A stretch of 64,000 bases of DNA, taken from DATLED01 sp963750255 (GTDB lineage: Bacteria > Actinomycetota > Acidimicrobiia > Acidimicrobiales > CADCTF01). The DNA lies in contig CAVVPZ010000008.1 in NCBI GenBank assembly GCA_963750255.1, positions 434,001 through 498,000 on the forward strand. Direction: 5' to 3'. The notes below the pieces were generated by a model. That model worked only from the letters and a program-made list of their open reading frames with translations. It had not been told where the DNA came from and searched no databases. Positions 46,888-56,699 of the stretch are shown here, piece after piece. The position numbers and the translations under genes were made by a program. Each line of letters opens with the position of its first letter. Position 1 is the stretch's first letter.

Positions 46888-47727
46888 CCCGCGTCGTCGT
46901 CGCCGCGCCCTACCCGACCATGCCGGGACCCGAGTCGGCGGCGTCGTTCGCCCTCGTGCGACAACTCGTCGACGAGGGCGACGACGTCACCGTGGTCTCC
47001 CCGCAACCATCGGCCGCCCACCATCACGCCGATCCGGGCGGGCCTCGTGGCGCCATCCGACTCGGCGCGCCTGGTCCGAGGCGCCGAGCGCCTCCACCTG
47101 CGCCTCGACGCGGCCGCGCTGGCCGCCGGTTCGTCGTCCCGGGCCCTGTTCCCGGGCGTCTCGCCATGCGGATTGCGCTGCGATCGGTCCCCAATATCGA
47201 GGTTCGTCTCGACCGGGTGCCTGCCCCGGTGTCTGCGCAGTGGGCTGACTTCGTACTTGGCCGCGCTCGGCGGGTGCTCGTCGCCACCGCCGACGAGCGT
47301 CGAGGCGCTCGTCGCCGCCGGCGTCGCCGCCGAACGAGTCGTCGTCGAACCCGACGGAGGGGAGGACGACCTGTCTCGGCCCCGGGTCGCCGTCGGATGG
47401 CACCGAGTGCGTCGGTCCCGGCGGTCACCGCCAGCGCCGCCGACCTGCAAGATCTCGTCCGCGCTCGGGCAGCCGAGGATCGCGGCCCTCCATCGCAAGC
47501 CGTCGTCGACACCCGAGAGCACGGCGAGCCTCCCGCTCCGTCACCTCGTGCGAATGGAGCGCGCGCCGACGCGTTCGAACAAGCCCGGCGGCGCCTTCAT
47601 CAAGCGGCTCGTCGCCAAGGCGTTGCAATGGCAATTCGACAACGTCATCGCCTCGGTCAACCGCCTGCACCAGGCGACCATCGACGCCCTCGACAACCTC
47701 GAATCCGAGCGCGACGAAACCCGGTGA
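46884..47727 (+). CDS. Glycosyltransferase-like short protein with KR-W tail module; frameshifted
   Basis: Function not certain. The N-terminus (TRVVVAAPYPTMPGPESAAS, then VRQLVDEGDDVTVVSPQPSA) looks like a GT-B acceptor-domain start, and RARRVLVATADERR with an ALVAAGVAAERVVVEPDG stretch resembles the end of such a domain, but no donor domain follows. The C-terminal segment NKPGGAFIKRLVAKALQWQF, then LHQATIDALDNLE, resembles the tail of the first gene in this operon. At least three indels (near 47035, 47150 and 47350) prevent a clean reading. It may be an accessory or incomplete transferase. Confidence 0.5.
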
Positions 47728-47728
47728 C

Positions 47729-47806
47729 GTGAGCCGGGTGCCGGAGGCCGATATCGAGTACCCGGGACTCGACATCACGCCTTGGCGCGAGGCGTCGGCG
47801 ACCTAG
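47729..47806 (+). CDS. Possible 25-residue ORF after the glycosyltransferase operon
   Basis: A GTG at 47729 opens a 25-codon frame ending in TAG, product MSRVPEADIEYPGLDITPWR plus EASAT. It starts 2 nt after the previous stop. No family is recognised; it may be a remnant of a longer gene or chance. The stretch 47728-47839 otherwise shows nothing. Confidence 0.2.
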   Translation: MSRVPEADIEYPGLDITPWREASAT

Positions 47807-47839
47807 CGGCGCCTCGGTCGGCCATCGGACGACGCCACG

Positions 47840-48388
47840 TCACGAGCACACCGCGGCGATGGATGCCGCCGCGTCCTCGGGCGAGGTCGTGGAGGTGTCC
47901 ACCACGAGATCGTCGGTGTGCAGCGGTTGCGGGTCGACAAGACGCAGCATCTCTCGCAGCCGAACGGGGTCGGTCAGCTTCTGGTGCGCGTGGCGCGACG
48001 GCGCCGCCACCCGAGCCTCGAGGACTGCGGCCGGTGCCGTCAGCTGTACGAACACCACTCGTCCGCCGGCCGACTCGACCCGCTGCCGGGCGGTGCGCGC
48101 GAACTCGGCGAACCGGTGCCGACCATCGGGGACGTCCCACACCGAGTTGTTCGTGAAGATGACGTCGACGCCGTGGCGGGCGGCGGTCTCGAACACGTCG
48201 AGGCGCACCCGGTGGATCACCTCGCTGAACGAAGGTGTGCCGAAGTCGAACACCGAGCGCACGGCGTTCACGGTGAGGTGGTTGTGGAAGAGCCTGAACC
48301 CGGTCAGTCGCTCGACCTCGAGGGCCACGGAGAGCTTGCCGACCGCCGGAGGTCCGTAGAGGTACACCAGGGTCGGCGGCGTGCTCAT
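47840..48388 (-). CDS. P-loop kinase-like protein (AAA/shikimate-kinase-like)
   Basis: A 182-residue cytoplasmic nucleotide-binding protein. LVYLYGPPAVGKLSVALEVE is a Walker A loop, with leucine after GK where Ser/Thr is normal and serine one position later, as in several small kinase-like families. HNHLTVNAVRSVFDFG, VIFTNNSVWDVPD and VVFVQLTAPAAVLEARVAAP follow, the last resembling the lid region. The start ATG at 48388 is chosen because it directly precedes the fold. Substrate unknown. It separates the polysaccharide genes from an aminoglycoside-kinase-like gene on the same strand. Confidence 0.72.
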   Translation of the reverse strand: MSTPPTLVYLYGPPAVGKLSVALEVERLTGFRLFHNHLTVNAVRSVFDFGTPSFSEVIHRVRLDVFETAARHGVDVIFTNNSVWDVPDGRHRFAEFARTARQRVESAGGRVVFVQLTAPAAVLEARVAAPSRHAHQKLTDPVRLREMLRLVDPQPLHTDDLVVDTSTTSPEDAAASIAAVCS

Positions 48389-48477
48389 GGGTGATTGCGC
48401 TCGATCCACCCCATCGGCCAAGTCTCGCGAATCCCGCTGTGCCCCTGCTTCGGAACAACAGCGACGCAACCGCCGTG

Positions 48478-49588
48478 TCAGTGGTCAGGATCGAACGGCT
48501 CCCGCAGGGTGTAGTTGTCCGGGAACTCGACGTCGCCGTCCGGCCAGCGAGATCGAAGGGCGGTGGCGACGCCGGTCAGCCACCGGCTCATCGCCGTGAG
48601 CTCGCCCCAGCGGTCCATGGTCGCCACCGACCGCTCGATTGTCGTGATCAGTTGCGGGCGGCTGTGATGGCCGGGAGCGCGACCGTCCAGCTTTTCGAAG
48701 CGGACCAGCTTGCTCAGCGCCCGGAGTGCGCACGCGGCAGCAAGACCGAAGCCGTACAACGCATCGTCGAGCACGGCCGGGATTGCGTTGCCAACGGCTC
48801 GCCGGTAGGTGTCCTCGACCGCGAGCGGAACAGGGTCCGCCACCGTCATCCACATCGAGCCCGGGACGTGAAGGGCAACCGCATCGAGGAGCACGTGTCG
48901 GGAGCAGGCGTGCTCGAAGTCGATGAGGCGACCATCGTGTCCGTCGGAGGCGACGAGGCAGTTGTTCGCACCGCTGTCCCCGTTGCTGAACGCAGCGAAC
49001 GGCCCGGGTCGATCGGATCGCGTCCAAGGCATGAGACGCGTCTGCGCGCACGTGGTCCGAAGCCGGGACGATCGTCGTCAGTCGGTCGAGAAGGGCGGCC
49101 ATCTCCACCGGTCGAATCGGCAGGCGGGCGTCGTCATCCCACGGACCTTCTTGCTGGCGACCTGCGGTGGCCGCATGCAGGCGGCCCATGACCTTGGCGA
49201 ACGAGTGGAGACCGGCCACGCCCGTCGGGGAGATCCCCCCGGACAGTATCGAGTGCAGCGTCCTCCGAGGCCCGAGGTCCTCGATGATGAGGAGATCGAG
49301 GTCGAGGTCGTACGCCACGAGCGAGGGGCCAATTCCTGGAGCGACGTCGCTGATCAGCTGCAGCGCCGTCACCTCCCTGGCGATCTGCGACCGGTCCGTT
49401 CGGAACCCCTCCGGGTTCGACCGCAACTGCTTGGCGATCACCGTGTCGGCACCCGGCACTCCCTCGACCTGGCAGCGGGCCACGGTCCACGGTTGGATGC
49501 GGCGGACTTCGAGGACGGCCACGTCATCGCCATGGGAGTTCCGCAGGACCCGTTCGACGGCGTGCTGATCGATCGGGCTCGTCCCCAT
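48478..49588 (-). CDS. Aminoglycoside/choline-kinase-like phosphotransferase; one frameshift
   Basis: Protein-kinase-like small-molecule phosphotransferase of about 370 residues. N-lobe: VIAKQLRSNPEGFRTDRSQI with a lysine in a K-type strand, and LLIIEDLGPRRTLHS as hinge. C-lobe: FSNGDSGANNCLVA, where the usual HGDxxxxN has Asn for His, and GRLIDFEHACSRH, with DFE as the metal motif. The active-site aspartates are present, so a catalytic role is possible. An indel near 49030 splits the lobes. The substrate is unknown; similar genes in polysaccharide loci phosphorylate sugars or alcohols. The ATG at 49588 fits best. Confidence 0.72.
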
Positions 49589-49673
49589 GCGGCTAGTCAA
49601 GCCGGGGAGGCGGCGTTGCGCTGGGGCAGGTTGTTCGGCTCGAGGTTCGCCGAGGGAAGGCTCCGCAGCCGTC

Positions 49674-51991
49674 TCATGGAGCGAGAAGCGCGCCGGCGAC
49701 ATCGGCGAACGTGTTGGCTGCGGCGTAGGCGCGAGCCCTGCTGGCCAACGAGCGCCGCCGGTCGCCGTCGCCGATGAGTCGAGCCAGGAGGGCCCCGAAG
49801 TCCCCGTCGCCCAGCGATGCCGGGACCTGCACCACAGCGTCCGCCGGCAACGAGCGGTTGGCGCCGATGGCGGTGACCACGGTCGGCAGCCCGGCGGCGA
49901 GGCAGTCGCCGATCGCCGCCGACGACTCGCCGTTGGCGTCGGCCCGCAACTGCACTGCGACCCAAGCCCGAGTGAGCCACTTGCGATAGTCCTGATCGGA
50001 CACGGTCCCGATGACTTCGACCTTGTCAGCGATCCCTACGGAGTCGGCGACGCCAGCGATCCACGCCACCTCGTCCTCGCCCGCTGGCCCGACGAATGCA
50101 AGCCGAGCGCGTGGGTGCGACGCGGCGACGGTAGCGAAGGCGCGCGCCACCGCAGCGGGTTGTTTTCGGGCGTGCAGCACGCCGAAGCTCACGACCAGCG
50201 GGTCATCGGCCGGAGCGGATTCGACTGCCTCTCCGGTGGCGAAGGGGATGACTTCGATCCGGTCCCGGTGTTCCGGTCGGGCATCGAGTCGGGCCATTTC
50301 GGCAGCGAACGGCGAATGGACCAGGAACCGGCGGCTGGCGGCGATGACGTCGCGAGCCATGAACACCCCCCAGCGCTCGGCCTCGTCGTCGGACAAAGAT
50401 CCGGTGCTGCCCAAGTCGTCGGGAAGGTGCCGGTCGGCGTACATCCCGTGCAACGTGGCGGCGAATCCACCCGGTGCCCCGCCAGGATGTTGCCAGGGTG
50501 CGAAGCGGTAGAGGTTCGTCAGTCGGACGTCGTGGGCCACGACCACCGCGTCCCGGCGGCGCAACAGGTCGAGCGCGCCGGTGTGGAACTCGCTGTTGCC
50601 GATGGCGACGATGACGTCGTCGTAGGGGCCGCAGAGCGACTCGACCCGCGCAAACGAAGCCAGCGGCCGCACAGCGCCGTCCCGGCCACACGCAGCAAGG
50701 ACAGCGTCGCGTTCGTGGGGCGGACCGTCGACGAAGACGTCGACGTCTGCATCGCCATGGGCGCGCAGAGCCTCGAACAGCCGGGCACTGTACCGGGCCA
50801 CGCCGCCCGGTTGGGGCGGGAGCGGCGTCACCAACGCCATGCGGCGGCGCGCCCTCGGGGTGGGCGGTCTCGGGGGGAGCGAGCGCTCGGCGAGTGTCCG
50901 CCCGAGCCCCTCATAGACCGCAGCGGTGGACTGGGCGACGTCGTCCCATGTCCGTGCGGGGCGATCCGCGGCCCAGGCCAGGATCTGCGCACGAAGGTCG
51001 GCGTCGGTCAGGCCCCGCTTGATGGCAGCTGCGATTGCGTCCACATCGGTTGCGTCGAAGCGAGCGTCGTCAGGTAACAACTCGACCATCGCGGTGTTGT
51101 CGCCGGCGACGACGGGCGTTTCGCACGCCAGCGCCTCGACCACCGGGAGCCCGAAGCCTTCGGCCAGCGATGGGAACACGACGAGTTCGGCCCTCTGGTT
51201 GAGGCCGACGAGGTCGGCCTCGGCGACGAACCCTGTGAGTTCGACCTCGGGAGCCACGCCGAGTTGGTCGGCCAAGACGCGCAAGTGGTTGGCGAAGGGA
51301 GCCGGCAGAGAGCCGGCTACCACGAGCCGGCGTCCCTGGCGAACGGGTGCCGGAATCCGCGCCCATGCTCGCACCAGTGCCTCGAGGTTCTTGCGCCCGT
51401 CGCTGCCTGCGGTGCAGAGCACGAAGCGTTCTCGTCGCCGGTCGGCGGGTCGGAATCCGGCCGAGGCGACCAGCGGAACCGACGTGACGAGATCCGGGGC
51501 CACCCCAAGCTGCCGGGTGACGTCGCCGGCGACGAAATCGGAGATCGTGACGATGGCATCGGCGGTGCGGATCAGCTCGAGGCGAGCGTGATAGCGACGG
51601 CGTTGACCGGGATCAGCGAGGTAGTGCTCGGGCAGGGCCAATTGGATGAGGTCGAAGACAGTGACGACCAACGCGACGCCGGCATCACACGCTGCCCGCG
51701 GCACCAGGCGGTCGATGGAGACGGAAAGCTCGACGGGGCTGGCCAGATGAAGGATCGCCCCGGGCCGGTAGGCATCGGGTTCGTCGATGAAGCGCAACTT
51801 GCCGGACGCGATCAGCGGCTCGATCCCGCCCGGGAGGGGAAGGGCGGGGTCGAGGAGAAAGGTGTCGACGGGCGACGCCGACCCAGAGGCGCTCGAGGGC
51901 CAGGGCCAATTCGACGACGTACCGGGCCACGCCGCGATCGCGATGGTCCGACGCTCTGAGCGCCATGGAGGTCGAAGAGGACCGGCCGCAT
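49674..51991 (-). CDS. Double glycosyltransferase: two GT4 domains in one protein; N-terminal frameshift
   Basis: About 770 residues. The first GT-B enzyme (about 1-400) has RGVARYVVELALALER, VFDLIQLALPEHYL, DGRKNLEALVRAWARI, LTGFVAEADL and FPSLAEGFGLPVVEALACET (EX7E). The second (about 405-770) starts MALVTPLPPQPGGVARYSAR and has SFGVLHARKQPAAVARAFAT, VIGTVSDQDYRKWL and ESSAAIGDCLAAGLP as its EX7E equivalent. Such tandem enzymes often add two sugars or build a repeat unit. The ATG at 51991 begins MRPVLFDLHGAQ, and indels near 51955 and 51890 connect it to the main frame. It lies just after the Wzt-type ATPase and may be co-transcribed with it. Confidence 0.82.
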
Positions 51992-52002
51992 GACCGCGCC
52001 CC

Positions 52003-53513
52003 TCAGCGGCTGGGCGTCGAGCTCGGTCGCGCAGCGCGGCCATCTCGGACGCGGAGCTCGGCGACCGAAGCGGTGAGAGTCCTGGAGCGTCCGGCCCAGC
52101 AGGGCGGCGACCTCGTTGGAGGCATCGAGGTCGTCGGTCACGATCCGCCGGACTTCGACCGTCGCTTGCCGAACGTCCTCGATCTGACCCGAGAGTGCGT
52201 CCAGGCGGGGGAGTGACACTTCCTCGACATGGACCCGGAGCTGACGGTTCAACGGCCGGAGCAGCGAACGAATGCCGGCCACGGTTAGGCCCCGGCCCTG
52301 CGCAGAGGGCTGGTTGTCTTCGACTTCGATCTTCACGGGGAGCGAGATGAGTCCCTGGTCTTTCCCGCCGGTCGCCACCTCGAAGCGACGCTGTTGCTCC
52401 CAGTGGTCGTAGACGAGACCGCTGAGCGTGTGGGCGCCCACGGTGAGCCCGTAGGTGCCATCGAGGAGAGGCACGCTGCCGAGGTCGAAACGCACCCGCC
52501 GCGTGCCGTTGACGACTCCGAGCGTGGCTCCCTTGAGCGCGCTGTTGGTGCCGAAGATGAGCTGGCCCAAGGGGCCGTAGATGGCGATGCCGATGACGAC
52601 GTCGTCTACCGGCGCCGCTGCCGACAGCGTGACGTCGAAGCAGAGCGACTCACCCGGCTGCACGTTGTGGCGATCGATGTCGGGATAGCGGACCTCGACG
52701 TCGTCGATCTTGACCTTGCCCCACAGCGGCGACAGCTCGGAACGGGCCATCTCGGGGGAGACGTCGGCCGCCGAGGTGACACCGGACATCAACCGCTCGC
52801 GGAACTCTCGGATGACGTCGTTGGGGTCGCCCTCGATGACCAGCTTGCCGTGGTCGAGCGCCGCCGCTCGGTCGCACATCTGGCGCACGAGGTCGGCAGC
52901 GTGGGTGACGACGACGATCGTGCGACCCTCGGATTGGAACGTGCGCACCTTGTCGAGACATTTGCGCTGGAACGACTCGTCGCCCACCGACAGCACTTCG
53001 TCGACGAGGAGGACGTCGGGGTCGACGTGGACGGCGGTGGCGAACCCGAGGCGGATGTACATGCCCGACGAGTAGTGCTTGACCGGGCGTGTCGATGAAC
53101 CGCTCGAGCTCGGCGAACTGCACGATCTCGTCGAAGACCTTGTCGACGAAACCCTTCTTGAGGCCGAGGATCGAGGCGTTGAGGTAGACGTTTTCCCGGC
53201 CGGTGAGATCGGGCTGGAAGCCGGCCCCGAGTTCGAGCAGAGCGGCCAGTCGGCCGACAGTGCGCACCGAGCCGCTCGTCGGTTGGAGGATGCCGGCCAT
53301 GCACTTCAGCAGCGTCGACTTGCCCGAGCCGTTGTGGCCGAGCAGCCCCATCGTGGTGCCGGCCTCGATGGTGAGGCTGACGTCGTCGAGAGCCTGAAAC
53401 GCTTCGTGAGGCACCCGACCGAGGTGGATCAGGCGCTCCTTGGTCGAGGTGTACTTCTCTCGATAGAGCTTGAACGATTTCGAGACGTGCTCGATCTCGA
53501 CGGCGGCGGCCAC
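52003..53513 (-). CDS. Polysaccharide ABC exporter ATPase with Wzt-type C-terminal domain; frameshifted
   Basis: ATPase of a Wzm/Wzt (TagGH-like) exporter, about 500 residues. VSVVAAAVEIEHVSKSFKLY opens the nucleotide-binding domain: Walker A GHNGSGKST, a KHYSSGMYIRLGFA signature, Walker B VLLVDEVLSVGDE and switch VVVTHAADLVRQMC. The YREKYTSTKERLIHLG insertion is typical of Wzt. From about 250 on is a carbohydrate-binding Wzt_C-like domain (VVIGIAIYGPLGQLIFG, HTLSGLVYDHWE), followed by a helical tail (RLDALSGQIEDVRQATVEV) and a frameshifted C-terminus. An extra C near 53085 breaks the signature region. The GTG at 53513 is 5 nt after the permease stop. Wzt_C domains in O-antigen systems recognise the chain end. 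Confidence 0.85.
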
Positions 53514-53518
53514 GACGC

Positions 53519-54382
53519 TTACAGCTCCTCGGTGAAGTTGCCTTCGAGCCGGCGGAACACCGACAAGCTGAAGGTCAAGAGCAGCGAACTGCCGACGATC
53601 ACGAACAGCAGGTTTCTCAGGTACCACCAGAACGGGAACTGATGGACGACGTCGCTGTAGTTGCCGTAGATCGCCCGCTGGAAGGCCAGGACGACGGGGG
53701 TCACGGGATTGAGCAGGTAGACCCAGGCGAAGCGCCCCAACCGGTTGGCGATGAGGTCGTAGCTGTAGACGATCGGCGACATGAAGAAGAGGGGCAGCAG
53801 CGCGATCTCGACGAGGTGCTGCATGTCACGGAGGTACACGTTGGCGGCCGAGAAGAAGATGCTGAGCGCGGCGCAGAACAGGAGCAGGGCGATCAGCGCC
53901 ACCGGCAGGAGTGGGAGATACCGCCAAGCCACCGGATGGCGGAAGACGACGAGCGTGACGATCATCACGATGCCCTGGAGGAAGAAGTGCACCAGGGCCG
54001 CCCCGATGGCCGACAGCGGCAGGACCTCGCGGGGGAACCACACCTTGTTGACGATGCCCGACGCACCGACCACCGAGCCGGTCCCCGAGATGAACCCGAC
54101 GTTGAAGAGGTTCCAGACCAGGAGTCCCGACAGCAGGTAGATCGGGAATCGAGGGATACCGCCGGGCAGCAGCACGGAGAAGACGAAGTAGTAGACGACC
54201 AGCAGCATCGCCGGGTTGAGCAGTGACCACAAGAAACCGAGGACGCTCGACTTGTAGCGAACCTTCAGGTCCTTGCGGACGAGGTTCACCAACAGCTCCC
54301 GATATCGGAAGATGTCCCGGACCCGGGTGCCGAGGTGGCCCTTGGGCGTAATGGTCCGGGAGGGCAGGGAGATGTCGGTCAT
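53519..54382 (-). CDS. Polysaccharide ABC exporter permease (Wzm/TagG-like)
   Basis: A 287-residue ABC-2 permease with about six spans. LLVNLVRKDLKVRYKSSVLG followed by FLWSLLNPAMLLVVYYFVFS is the conserved start of Wzm/RfbA-type permeases. ALSIFFSAANVYLRDMQHL and LPLFFMSPIVYSYDLI, then YLLNPVTPVVLAFQRAIYGN, are the remaining family blocks. Together with the Wzt-type ATPase it should move a lipid-linked glycan across the membrane. The ATG at 54382 is divergent from the tandem glycosyltransferases. Confidence 0.9.
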   Translation of the reverse strand: MTDISLPSRTITPKGHLGTRVRDIFRYRELLVNLVRKDLKVRYKSSVLGFLWSLLNPAMLLVVYYFVFSVLLPGGIPRFPIYLLSGLLVWNLFNVGFISGTGSVVGASGIVNKVWFPREVLPLSAIGAALVHFFLQGIVMIVTLVVFRHPVAWRYLPLLPVALIALLLFCAALSIFFSAANVYLRDMQHLVEIALLPLFFMSPIVYSYDLIANRLGRFAWVYLLNPVTPVVLAFQRAIYGNYSDVVHQFPFWWYLRNLLFVIVGSSLLLTFSLSVFRRLEGNFTEEL

Positions 54383-54455
54383 ACGTGAGGGGAGAGGCCT
54401 TTCTGACGCCTGACGGCGACGGGCCGCTGCGAGTCCTCCAGCGTACCCGTTCGCC

Positions 54456-54461
54456 TAGGTT
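54456..54461 (+). promoter_or_regulatory. -10 box TAGGTT for three glycosyltransferases
   Basis: TAGGTT ends 10 nt before the ATG at 54472, the first of three overlapping glycosyltransferase genes. Confidence 0.4.
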
Positions 54462-54471
54462 GCACCCCTTC

Positions 54472-55590
54472 ATGAGGATCGCCGTCGACGCCACGCCGCT
54501 GGTCGGCGCGGGGACGGGCGTGGCCACCTTCACCAGGGGGGCCATCGGCGCCCTCGCCCGTCAATCCAACATCGACCTGACCGCCTACGGGCTGACGCTT
54601 CGAGGGCGGGCGGCGCTGGCCCGCGCTGTCCCCGACGGGGTGGCCGTCGTCGGTCGACCGATGCCGGCCACCCTGCTCACCCGCCTGTGGGCCGCCTTCG
54701 ACGGTCCGGCGGCCGAGTGGTGGACCGGGTCAGTCGACGTCGTGCACGGATTGAATTTCGTCGTTCCGCCCACGCGGCACGCCGCCCAAGTCGTCACCGT
54801 GTACGACCTGACTGCGGTCCGGTTCCCCGAGTTGTGCGCCCCCGCGAGCCTTCGCTATCCCGAGCTCGTGCGTCGTGCCGTCAAGCGGGGAGCGTGGGTG
54901 CACACGCTGGCGCAGGCGATCGCCGAGGAGGTGGTCGAGGACCTCGGCGTCGATCCCGACCGCGTCCGGGTGGTGCCGTCGGGACTCGACACGACGGTGG
55001 TTGGTCCCGGTGGCGCCGGACGCGGTCGCGAAGTCGCCGGCGCCGATCGCTACCTGCTGGCGGTCGGCACGGTCGAGCCGCGCAAGGGCTTGCCGGATCT
55101 CGTGCGGGCGTTCGACGCCGTGGCCGGCGACCGTCGCGACGTTCGTCTCGTCGTCGCCGGACCCGACGGATGGGGGACGGCCGCGTTCGCGGCTGCGGTC
55201 CGGGCTGCGACCCACGGCGACCGTGTCGTCCCCCTCGGGTGGGTCGACGCGTCGCGCCGCGACGATTTGTTGGCTGGCGCCTCGGCGCTGGTGATGCCGT
55301 CGCTGTACGAAGGGTTCGGCTATCCCGCGCTCGAAGCGATGTCCAAAGGCGTGCCGGTGATCGCCACCGCGGTGGGTTCGCTCCCCGAGGTGATCGGTCA
55401 CGCTGGTCGGCTGGTGCCGGCGGGCGATGGCGACGCCTTGGCTGGCGCGCTCGCCGACGTCCTCGACGATCCCGAAGGCGCCCGAGCCTGGGCATCGGCC
55501 GGACCAGCGCGGGCCGCGACCTTCTCGTGGTCGTCGTGCGCCGAAGGACTGGCCGAGTTGTACGCCGACGCGATGGCGGCACCAAGGTGA
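54472..55590 (+). CDS. Glycosyltransferase family 4, first of three in tandem
   Basis: Intact 372-residue GT-B enzyme. MRIAVDATPLVGAGTGVATF opens the acceptor domain; VVHGLNFVVPPTRHAAQVVT, VYDLTAVRFPEL, RVVPSGLDTTVV, AVGTVEPRKGLPDLVRAFDA, PLGWVDASRRDDLL and PSLYEGFGYPALEAMSKGVP (EX7E) are mannosyltransferase-type (WbdB/WbpY-like) blocks. Donor not known; GDP-mannose or GDP-rhamnose would fit the nearby RMD-like gene. GTGA overlap with the next gene. Confidence 0.88.
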   Translation: MRIAVDATPLVGAGTGVATFTRGAIGALARQSNIDLTAYGLTLRGRAALARAVPDGVAVVGRPMPATLLTRLWAAFDGPAAEWWTGSVDVVHGLNFVVPPTRHAAQVVTVYDLTAVRFPELCAPASLRYPELVRRAVKRGAWVHTLAQAIAEEVVEDLGVDPDRVRVVPSGLDTTVVGPGGAGRGREVAGADRYLLAVGTVEPRKGLPDLVRAFDAVAGDRRDVRLVVAGPDGWGTAAFAAAVRAATHGDRVVPLGWVDASRRDDLLAGASALVMPSLYEGFGYPALEAMSKGVPVIATAVGSLPEVIGHAGRLVPAGDGDALAGALADVLDDPEGARAWASAGPARAATFSWSSCAEGLAELYADAMAAPR

Positions 55591-56699
55591 GTGCAATGCA
55601 GGTCGTCGTCGTCGTCGAACAACTGCGCCGCGCGGTTGCCGGTGAGGTGAGTGGCATCGGCACCTACGCCCTGGGCCTGTTGCAGGGACTGGCGGCGATG
55701 GGTGATGAGCGACCGACCGTGGTCCTGCACGCCAGCCGCCCGCCGGCCGCGCCCGACCCGCTCCTCGCCCACGGCCTCGAGGTTCGAGCGTCGCCGCTGC
55801 CCGGGCCGCTTCTCACGCGGGCATGGGACCGAGGTCTGCTCGGTGCTCCCGGACCGGCCGACGTTGTCCATGCCACGTCGTTGGCATTCCCGACGCCGTC
55901 GAAGAGCGCTCCCCTGTCGATCCTCGTGCACGACCTCGCGTGGCGCGACGTCCCGGACGCCTACCCCAAGCGGGGGCGGCGGTGGCACGAAGCCGCGCTC
56001 GGACGCGCCCTCCGCAGCAACGCACTGTTCATGGTTCCGGCGCGCCCAGCAGCCGATGCGCTGTTGTCAGCCGGCGCCGACATCGCTCGGATCGAGATCG
56101 TGGGTGAAGGATCCGATCACCTGCCGGCGGCCGATGTCGAGGGGGCGATTGCACTACTGCAAGGTGCCGGAATCGATGGTGGCTTCCTCCTCGCGGTGGG
56201 CACGTTGCAGCCCCGCAAGAACCTGCGCCGCCTCCTCGACGCGTATGCGTTGGCCCGGCCGCGACTGCGCGAGCCGTGGCCGCTCGTCGTTGTCGGGCAG
56301 TCGGGTTGGGGCGACGGGTTCCCGTCATCTTCAGCGCCCCATGGCGTGGTGCCCGTCGGCGAGGTCCGCGGCGCCGTGCTCGCCGGCCTCTATCGCCAGG
56401 CCCGCTGCCTCGCCTTCGTTCCGTTGGCCGAAGGTTTCGGCCTTCCGCCGGTGGAAGCGATGCGAGAGTGCACGCCTGTGGTGGCGAGCCCGGTGCCGTC
56501 GATCATCGGGTCAGGGGCAGCCATCGAGGTCGATCCACTCGACGTCTCCGCCATCGCCGAAGCCCTCGTCGCCGCCTCGTCCGACGATCGGATTCGCTCG
56601 GAGTTGGTGAGCGCCGGCATCGAGTTCACCGCTGACCTCACCTGGGAGCGGGTGGCCCGACGTCACGTCGAGCTGTGGGAGTCGAGGGTGGCCCGATGA
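55587..56699 (+). CDS. Glycosyltransferase family 4, second of three in tandem
   Basis: Intact 370-residue paralogue of its neighbours. The GTG at 55587 begins MSAMQVVVVVEQLRRAVAGE, with SGIGTYALGLLQGLAAMG as the glycine loop. Donor-domain motifs are AVGTLQPRKNLRRLLDAYAL, VPVGEVRGAVLAGLY and PLAEGFGLPPVEAMRECTPV (EX7E). Overlaps both neighbours, so the three are one transcription unit. Confidence 0.87.
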   Translation: MSAMQVVVVVEQLRRAVAGEVSGIGTYALGLLQGLAAMGDERPTVVLHASRPPAAPDPLLAHGLEVRASPLPGPLLTRAWDRGLLGAPGPADVVHATSLAFPTPSKSAPLSILVHDLAWRDVPDAYPKRGRRWHEAALGRALRSNALFMVPARPAADALLSAGADIARIEIVGEGSDHLPAADVEGAIALLQGAGIDGGFLLAVGTLQPRKNLRRLLDAYALARPRLREPWPLVVVGQSGWGDGFPSSSAPHGVVPVGEVRGAVLAGLYRQARCLAFVPLAEGFGLPPVEAMRECTPVVASPVPSIIGSGAAIEVDPLDVSAIAEALVAASSDDRIRSELVSAGIEFTADLTWERVARRHVELWESRVAR

